The position numbers were made by a program, and so were the translations under genes. Of a stretch of 64,000 nt of DNA, positions 58,341 through 64,000 are shown in pieces (within the stretch, counting starts at the first letter, position 1; each line of letters begins with the position of its first letter). The DNA is from Embleya sp040605455. Its GTDB lineage: Bacteria; Actinomycetota; Actinomycetes; Streptomycetales; Streptomycetaceae. The stretch spans positions 1 to 64,000 of the forward strand of contig NZ_JBEXCV010000026.1 in assembly GCF_040605455.1 (NCBI RefSeq), in the 5' to 3' direction. The notes beneath the pieces are model-generated. The model ran no database searches, was not told the DNA's origin, and saw nothing but the letters and a program-made list of their open reading frames with translations.

Positions 58341-60944
58341 ATGTCCCAGCGCTCTGCGCCCGACTCGCCGACCCCGTCGTCGGCCAAGGAACCCGATCCC
58401 GAGCAGCAATCCGCCACACCGCGCGAAAGCCGGCTGTCCCGCCTACCCGGCCTGTCCCGCCTGCGCCTGAACCGTAACCGTCCGACCGCGATCATCGCGA
58501 TCGGCGCGGCCGTCTCCGTCGTCGCCGCCTCGGTGGTCGTCGGCATCGGCGCGGCGGGGGCCGATTCCGACCTCTCGGACATCGGCGCGTGGCTGCCCAG
58601 CGGCGGAAAGAACATGGTCGTCCACGTCAACGGCCTGACCGGGCGCGTGGATGCCCGGATCACCCTGCCGGGCGGTCAGGACCCCACCACCTTGCAGGTG
58701 AGTACGGACGGCAAGACCGTCCTGGTCCTCAATCAGCGGACCGGGCAGCTCAACCAGATCGACCCCCGCCAACTCACCGTCGCCCAGAGCTCACCGGACG
58801 GAACTCCCAACCAGGACATCGCCACCGGCGGCGGAAACGCGTGGCGCATCACCCCCGGCAAGGGGGAAGTGCAGCGCATCGACCCGCGCCCGACCACCGA
58901 CGCGGCCAACGCGCTCGGCTCGTTCGCCACGATCGGCCCGCCGATCGTGTTCCAGGACGCCCAAGGGGCACCGATCCCGCTGGGCAAGACCCAGGCGGAC
59001 GCCGACGGCACCCTGTGGGTGCCCCTGTCGGCCACCGGCGAGGTGGTGCCGGTGCGTGGCTCCGACCGGGGCGCGCCGATCAAGGTCGCCGAGCCCGGAC
59101 ATCAACTGTTGTTGACCCTGGTCAAGGCCGCGCCTCCGTCGAACGAGGGCGGGCAGAAGTCGGGCGCGGACCGGGTGTTGGTCACCGACGTGAGCGCCGG
59201 CAAGGCCGTGACGCTGTCCCAGACCGGCGTCGCGAGCACCTTCAAGCTGCCGACGGACATGACCAAGGGCGCACCGGACAAGTTCCTGGTGCCCGGCGTC
59301 AACGAGGGGGCGGTCGTGCCCTTCCTGGCCTCGGACACCGGCTCGTTGATCCTCGTGGACGTCAACAGCGGCTCCGTGCAGGCGACTCCGATCCAGACCG
59401 GGAAGCACACCTACGGAAGCCCGTCGGTACTGGGCGCGAAGGTCTACGTGCCGGACTACGACGCGGGCGCGCTGCTCGTCTACAACACGGTCCAGGCCAA
59501 ATTCGAGGAGCCGATCAAGGTCACCGGCGTCAAGGGGAAGCTGGAGACGTACGTCAACAACGGCCTCCTGTGGGTGAACGACCAAAACAGTGCGGAGGCG
59601 GCTGTCGTCGACGTGCAGGGTCGCATCCACCGGATCGGCAAGGACGGCGAGCCGGGTGCGGACGGGGTGCCGGGCGACCAGTCGACACCGACCCGGAGCA
59701 AGGCACCGGGTACCGGCGCGACCACTGCCCCACCGAGCACTCCACCCACGCAACCGTCCCCCGAGGACCAGCAGTTGCCGGGTGGTGGTGGTGAGGTGCC
59801 GCCGCAGGATGTGCCGGGCGACGATCCGGCGCCGGGGAACGACGCGCCGAAGCCCATCCCCCGGCCGTCCGCGACCGGGTCCCCACAGGCACCCGCACCG
59901 GTGCCCACCGAAACCGCGCCGAAGGATCCGATCGAGGTGCCCAAGCCGCAGTCCCCGCGGCCGACCGCGCCCGGGGCCCGTACGCCCACCGCATCGGTGC
60001 CCGGAACCGCGCCGGCCACGAGCAAGCCGACCGGTACCGCGGGCCCGACCGACTCCGGCCGACCCTCCACCACCGCGCCGTCCACTCCGCCCGAGATGAA
60101 GGCCCCCGGCACCCCCAAGGCCACGTCGAGCCAGGGCAAGATCACTCTGACGTTCACGCCCTCGGACGGCGCCTCGCCCACCCGATACACGCTGGGCAAT
60201 GTGACGGCCGGACTGAGCGTCACCCCCGATGCGATCGGTCCCGGTGGCAGCATGAAGTTCACCGTCTCCGGTGGTGAGTGCGGCAAGGAGTACAAGTTCT
60301 TCGTCAGCGCCGAATACGCCGGCCGAAAGACGATGAACTCCGGTTGGTCCAAGCCCATCCAACCGTGCGTCAAACCGCCCCAGCCGGCCGACGTCTCGGT
60401 CGCCCAGGCAAACGGTGGCCACGGCGCGACGTTGAAGTGGACCGTGCCCAAGGGCACCGACCCCAAGACGACATATCAGGTGAAGGTGGCCAACCGGGCA
60501 CCCGTGACGGTCTCCGCGACCACGTATGTCGTCACGGACCTCAAGAACAGCGCCGAGTATCAGGTCACCATCACCGCGAAGAACGCCGCCGGCAGCGGCA
60601 CCGCCACCACGACGATCGACCTGACCCCGCCGGCGCGCACGTACAAGGTCGGCCCCAACCGGAGCAACTCCATCGGCATCGGCATCCACGCCGGTCCACG
60701 GATCGACGCCGCCACCCGCAGGGGTGAGATCGGCGCCAACTACACCGGCAGCATCACCGTGCAGTGCCAGATGAGGGGCGAGAACGTGACCCGCACCGCC
60801 ACCAGCGTGCACAGCAGCATCTGGGACCTGGTCGTCTACACCGGCCCGGGCAAGAGCGCCACGGGTTACGTCAGCGACCTGTACATCCGAACCCCCCAGA
60901 CCGACAACGGAACGTTCTCGCCTCCGCTCTGGGAGTGCGAGTAG
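58341..60944 (+). CDS. Large membrane-anchored surface protein: propeller-like domain, Pro-rich linker, FN3 repeats
   Basis: The protein is 867 residues from ATG 58341, with GGGAGAAG upstream. A cytoplasmic start and a membrane helix near 49-73 (TAIIAIGAAVSVVAASVVVG) anchor it with the bulk outside. Residues 85-440 are strand-rich repeats of the kind seen in propellers (VHVNGLTGRVDARITLPG, VLVLNQRTGQLNQIDP). A Pro/Thr-rich stalk spans about 450-590, followed by two fibronectin type III-like repeats (about 595-775) and a C-terminal domain. Proteins of this type head FN3-MoxR-DUF58-TgpA clusters in actinomycetes. Confidence 0.88.
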   Translation: MSQRSAPDSPTPSSAKEPDPEQQSATPRESRLSRLPGLSRLRLNRNRPTAIIAIGAAVSVVAASVVVGIGAAGADSDLSDIGAWLPSGGKNMVVHVNGLTGRVDARITLPGGQDPTTLQVSTDGKTVLVLNQRTGQLNQIDPRQLTVAQSSPDGTPNQDIATGGGNAWRITPGKGEVQRIDPRPTTDAANALGSFATIGPPIVFQDAQGAPIPLGKTQADADGTLWVPLSATGEVVPVRGSDRGAPIKVAEPGHQLLLTLVKAAPPSNEGGQKSGADRVLVTDVSAGKAVTLSQTGVASTFKLPTDMTKGAPDKFLVPGVNEGAVVPFLASDTGSLILVDVNSGSVQATPIQTGKHTYGSPSVLGAKVYVPDYDAGALLVYNTVQAKFEEPIKVTGVKGKLETYVNNGLLWVNDQNSAEAAVVDVQGRIHRIGKDGEPGADGVPGDQSTPTRSKAPGTGATTAPPSTPPTQPSPEDQQLPGGGGEVPPQDVPGDDPAPGNDAPKPIPRPSATGSPQAPAPVPTETAPKDPIEVPKPQSPRPTAPGARTPTASVPGTAPATSKPTGTAGPTDSGRPSTTAPSTPPEMKAPGTPKATSSQGKITLTFTPSDGASPTRYTLGNVTAGLSVTPDAIGPGGSMKFTVSGGECGKEYKFFVSAEYAGRKTMNSGWSKPIQPCVKPPQPADVSVAQANGGHGATLKWTVPKGTDPKTTYQVKVANRAPVTVSATTYVVTDLKNSAEYQVTITAKNAAGSGTATTTIDLTPPARTYKVGPNRSNSIGIGIHAGPRIDAATRRGEIGANYTGSITVQCQMRGENVTRTATSVHSSIWDLVVYTGPGKSATGYVSDLYIRTPQTDNGTFSPPLWECE

Positions 60945-60975
60945 TCCTGCGGCTTCACCCATCGTGTGTTCACTC

Positions 60976-61009
60976 GCGGGCGGCGGGCCCTCATCCTCCC
61001 GCCGCCCGC
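60976..61009 (+). terminator. 12-bp hairpin directly before moxR
   Basis: Perfect 12-bp stem (60976-60987 with 60998-61009) and 10-base loop, 22 bases before the moxR GTG start. It may partly terminate or process the transcript, lowering downstream expression compared with the FN3 gene. Confidence 0.6.
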
Positions 61010-61031
61010 CGTTCCACCCTTCTGGAGCACC

Positions 61032-62069
61032 GTGACCCAGCAGCTCGCCACCTCGGTGAACGGCAACCCGCCGGCCGAGGCCCCCCAGTTCCACGCCGGC
61101 GACGCCTTGCGGCTGTTTCGAGAGTGCTTCCGCGCGCTCGGGGACAACATCGAACGGGTCGTCGTCGGCAAGCGCGATGTCGTGGACCTCGCGCTGACCG
61201 CCTTGTTCGCCGAGGGCCACCTGCTCGTCGAGGACGTGCCCGGCACCGGAAAGACCACCCTCGCCCGGGCGATTTCCGCCTCCATCGACGCGTCGTGGCA
61301 TCGCATCCAGTTCACCCCGGACCTGTTGCCGTCCGACATCACCGGTGTGTCGATGTTCCGCCAGACGACGAACACCTTCGAATTTCTTCCTGGTCCGGTC
61401 TTCGCCCACGTGGTGATCGGCGACGAGATCAACCGCGCCTCGCCCAAGACCCAGTCGGCGATGCTCGAAGTGATGGAGGAGGGCCGGATCACCGTCGACG
61501 GGATCACCCACGAGGTCCCGCGCCCGTTCATTGTCATCGCGACGCAGAACCCAGTGGACATGTCCGGGACCTACCCGTTGCCCGAGGCACAGTTGGACCG
61601 CTTCCTGATGCGCGTCACCGTCGGCTATCCCGACCTCGCCTCCGAGATCGCGGTCGCCTCGGGCGCGGGCGGCGGTGCGACCATCGAGAGTCTTCCGGTG
61701 ATCGCCACGGCGCAGCACATCGAGGAGTTCGTCCAGGTGGCCCGCCACCACGTGAGCGCTGCCGAGCCGGTCGTCGACTACGCCGTGCGTCTTGCCCGCG
61801 CCACCCGCGAGAGCGCGCACACCAGGCTGGGTGCCGGCCCGCGCGGCAGCGTCGCCCTGGTCCGGGCGGCGCGGGTACGCGCGGCCTCGCAAGAGCGCGG
61901 CCACATTCTGCCCGAGGACGTCAAGGTGTTGGCCCGACCGATCCTCACCCACCGTCTGCTCTTGGCCCCGGACGCCGAACTGGGCGGTGTCACGGCCTCC
62001 GACGTGCTCGACGAGATCCTGGATCGGGTGCCGGCTCCGCAGCCGACCGCCACGAAGGGTCACGCTTGA
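61032..62069 (+). CDS. MoxR-type AAA+ ATPase
   Basis: The protein is 345 residues from GTG 61032 (CTGGAG upstream). Walker A lies in EDVPGTGKTTLARA, Walker B in VVIGDEINRASPKTQSAML, and the sensor and arginine-finger blocks in IATQNPVDMSGTYPLPEAQL and LDRFLMRV. MoxR ATPases act as chaperones, typically together with DUF58 and VWA proteins. The next gene is DUF58, starting in TGATG overlap. Cytoplasmic. Confidence 0.95.
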   Translation: MTQQLATSVNGNPPAEAPQFHAGDALRLFRECFRALGDNIERVVVGKRDVVDLALTALFAEGHLLVEDVPGTGKTTLARAISASIDASWHRIQFTPDLLPSDITGVSMFRQTTNTFEFLPGPVFAHVVIGDEINRASPKTQSAMLEVMEEGRITVDGITHEVPRPFIVIATQNPVDMSGTYPLPEAQLDRFLMRVTVGYPDLASEIAVASGAGGGATIESLPVIATAQHIEEFVQVARHHVSAAEPVVDYAVRLARATRESAHTRLGAGPRGSVALVRAARVRAASQERGHILPEDVKVLARPILTHRLLLAPDAELGGVTASDVLDEILDRVPAPQPTATKGHA

Positions 62070-63250
62070 TGCTCTCCACCGGCGGTCGCGGAATGCTCGC
62101 GGCGGGTGCGGCCCTGTGTGGAGTGGGCTGGGGACTGGGATACGGCGAGGCCCGGGTACTGGGGGTAGCCGCACTCGCCGCCGTGGCGCTCGCCCTGGCC
62201 TGGACGGCGCCACGTCCCTCGGTCCGGGCCCGACGTACGGTCGTACCCGTCAAGGTCGCGCGTGGCGATGCCGCGCACGCGGTCGTGGTGCTCGTCAACA
62301 CCGGGACCCGGCCACTGCGCGGCCTGCGCGCACAGGATCACGTCGCCGGAGAGGCGGTGTATCCGGCCACCCTGCCGGTGGTGCCCCCGGGGGCGGAGGT
62401 CAGCGCCCGTTACCCGTTGCCCACCCACGTCCGCGGGCCGGTCGCGGTCGGTCCCATGTCGTTGGTGCGAAGCGACCCGTTCGGCCTGAGTCGGCGGACG
62501 CGCGAACACGGCGCGGTCGAGACCCTGTTGGTCCGCCCGCGCACCGTCCCGTTGCCGGTGCTGCCGGCCGGCCGCACCCACCATCTGGAAGGGCCCACTT
62601 CGGACACTGCCGAGGACGGGACGCTGACCTTCCACTCCCTGCGCGAGTACACCCTCGGCGACGATCTGCGGCGTGTGCATTGGCGTTCGACCGCGCGTAC
62701 CGGGGTGATGATGGTCCGGCGGATGATCGACGTGAGCCTGCCCGCGACCACGATCGTGCTGGACACCGCTCCTGGCTCGTACTCCGGCAGGCCGCCGTGG
62801 TCGACGGCGTCCGAGACGTTCGAATCGGCGGTCGAGGTGGCCGCGTCGGTGGCCGCCGCCGTGGCCGGGAAGAACTTCCCGCTGCGCGTGTTCACCGGCG
62901 CCGGGCCACTGACGAACGCACGTGATCGCGAGCCCGGTTCGGGTCGACTGCTCGATCTGTTCGCGTTGGTCGAGGCCGACGCGTCGCACTCGCTGCGCGA
63001 CACGTTCGACATCCTGGAGCGAGGTCGCGACAGTGACACGCTCGTGGTGGTCACCGGCGTCGAGTCGGCTTCCGAGTTGGAGGCACTGGGACGGGTCACG
63101 CGCCGCTTCGACCGGGTGCTCCTGGTTCGGGTCGCCGCGCCCGGTGGCCCGCCGCCGCCCGCCCTGCCGTTGCCCACGCAGGTGACCAGGCTGCTGGTCA
63201 CCGACCTGGAGGAGCTGGCCCGCGCGTGGCACCGCGAGGCGGTGCGATGA
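62069..63250 (+). CDS. DUF58 protein
   Basis: The protein is 393 residues from ATG 62069, overlapping the moxR stop. Two hydrophobic helices at the N-terminus (about 8-48) are followed by a beta domain and the DUF58 hallmark YTLGDDLRRVHWRSTART (about 194-211). The C-terminal part (TTIVLDTAPGS, then DTLVVVTGVESASELEALG) is a VWA-like fold. DUF58 and MoxR proteins form a fixed pair, here linked to TgpA. Overlaps the next gene by ATGA. Confidence 0.94.
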   Translation: MLSTGGRGMLAAGAALCGVGWGLGYGEARVLGVAALAAVALALAWTAPRPSVRARRTVVPVKVARGDAAHAVVVLVNTGTRPLRGLRAQDHVAGEAVYPATLPVVPPGAEVSARYPLPTHVRGPVAVGPMSLVRSDPFGLSRRTREHGAVETLLVRPRTVPLPVLPAGRTHHLEGPTSDTAEDGTLTFHSLREYTLGDDLRRVHWRSTARTGVMMVRRMIDVSLPATTIVLDTAPGSYSGRPPWSTASETFESAVEVAASVAAAVAGKNFPLRVFTGAGPLTNARDREPGSGRLLDLFALVEADASHSLRDTFDILERGRDSDTLVVVTGVESASELEALGRVTRRFDRVLLVRVAAPGGPPPPALPLPTQVTRLLVTDLEELARAWHREAVR

Positions 63251-64000
63251 GCGGCCCCGGCATTCACCGTCGCGGGTGGTCGTTGGTCGCCACCACCCTG
63301 GCCGCGCTGTGCGTGGGCCTGGCGTTCCGGCGGGTGTTCGAATCACGCGAGGTGTTGCTCGTCACGGTTCTGTCCGCGATCGTGCCCACCTTCGTGGTGG
63401 CCGCCTGCTCCGGTGGCCCGAAGCGTTTCGTGGTGGACGCGGAACAAGCGCGCGCGACCAGGCCGTTGTGGCCCTCGGTGGTCCTGTCCGCGCTGGCTTG
63501 GCTGCTCGTCGTGTCCGGGACGCTCTTCCGCGATCGCGCGGTGGGGTACGTGGTGCCCACCCCCGGCGGTGTGCGTGACATCGGCGCCGCCGTCGTCAAC
63601 GCGCCCAAGTCGATCCTGACCACCGTGCTGCCCGCTCCCCCCGATGGGGAACTGCTCGTCCTGGTGTCGGTATGCGTGTGGGTCGCGGCCTTCGCGTCGG
63701 CCGAGCTCGCGCTGCGCACCGCCACCGTGTCGCTGCCCGCCCTGCCCGCACTGCTCGCCGTCGTGGTCCCCGTCGTGCTGGGCGTCGGTGGGCCCGGTTC
63801 CAATGTCCCGGTGATGATCGCCATGATCGGCGCCATCGGATTGCTGCTGCTGATCCGGGCACCCCAACGGCGACCTCCGATGGGCACGGCGCTGGTCGGC
63901 GCGCCGATCGTGGTCGCGCTGGCGTGCGTTGCCGGCCTGCTCGGTCCCGATCTGCCCGGCACCCGCGACCGGCGTCCTCCCGATCTGCGCGACCTGGTCG
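63247..64000 (+). CDS. TgpA-type protein (DUF3488 membrane domain, transglutaminase expected beyond the window)
   Basis: The frame is open from ATG 63247 to the right edge (251 codons visible). Membrane helices follow at about 9-25, 37-53, 78-95, 130-150, 158-175, 184-205 and 217-235, the pattern of the DUF3488/TgpA N-terminal domain. The transglutaminase domain with Cys-His-Asp triad would come next but lies outside. TgpA proteins work with MoxR and DUF58 at the membrane. Confidence 0.88.
   Translation, partial: MSGPGIHRRGWSLVATTLAALCVGLAFRRVFESREVLLVTVLSAIVPTFVVAACSGGPKRFVVDAEQARATRPLWPSVVLSALAWLLVVSGTLFRDRAVGYVVPTPGGVRDIGAAVVNAPKSILTTVLPAPPDGELLVLVSVCVWVAAFASAELALRTATVSLPALPALLAVVVPVVLGVGGPGSNVPVMIAMIGAIGLLLLIRAPQRRPPMGTALVGAPIVVALACVAGLLGPDLPGTRDRRPPDLRDLV

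Overview
The window looks like chromosomal DNA of a high-GC actinomycete, most likely a Streptomyces relative (Streptomycetaceae). Base composition is extreme, the third codon position is almost always G or C, and GTG and TTG starts are frequent. Gene families typical of that group are present: a DUF574 methyltransferase, GlxA-type AraC regulators, a MocR regulator, a SpoIIE-type phosphatase with sensor domains, an SCO6880-type conjugation protein and an FN3/MoxR/DUF58/TgpA cell-surface cluster. The genus is an inference. I see no rRNA, tRNA, CRISPR array, integrase, transposase or attachment site.

Region 1 (1-10 kb) holds independent housekeeping and accessory genes: a FUSC membrane protein cut by the left edge, a methyltransferase, a DinB-type protein, a divergent HxlR regulator and PPOX-type oxidoreductase, a secreted serine protease between two paralogous GlxA regulators, a PolA-family DNA polymerase and an ECF sigma factor resembling mycobacterial SigC. 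Region 2 (10.8-15.1 kb) is a copper island: a membrane protein, a possible CsoR operator, a small membrane protein, a CopA-type P1B-ATPase and a PCu(A)C chaperone, the last three overlapping by GTGA junctions. Region 3 (15-36.5 kb) is mixed. It includes a Cys-rich pentapeptide protein, a DUF2236/EF-hand fusion, a MocR regulator, a phosphodiesterase, an orphan PP2C tail, a cyclohydrolase-like gene overlapping a folD whose usual catalytic lysine is missing, a SpoIIE-type phosphatase, a PLP decarboxylase with an Lrp regulator, and a GCS2-type ligase.

Region 4 (37-44 kb) carries wall-facing proteins: a VWA protein overlapping a partner exoprotein, a related protein that keeps the VWA metal motif but has lost most of the VWA domain and ends in an 8-bp tandem repeat, a DUF574 methyltransferase and a thymidylate-kinase-like protein with a ruined P-loop.

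Region 5 (44.5-56.4 kb) is the centrepiece: twelve tightly packed plus-strand genes that look like a complete Gram-positive type IV secretion machine. It has a VirB2-like small membrane protein, VirB8-like and VirB6-like components, a VirB4 system split into an SCO6880 membrane protein and a separate ATPase, a VirD4/TraG coupling ATPase, DUF4913, a 59-residue mini-protein, a VirB1-like lytic transglycosylase/NlpC hydrolase and an NTF2-like lipoprotein. No relaxase or oriT is recognisable, so it may be a resident secretion device and not a mobile element. Region 6 (56.5-64 kb) follows with its own candidate promoter: two secreted propeller-like proteins (one with FN3 repeats), then MoxR, DUF58 and a TgpA transglutaminase cut by the right edge. 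No searches could be run; family names rest on motif reading and memory.
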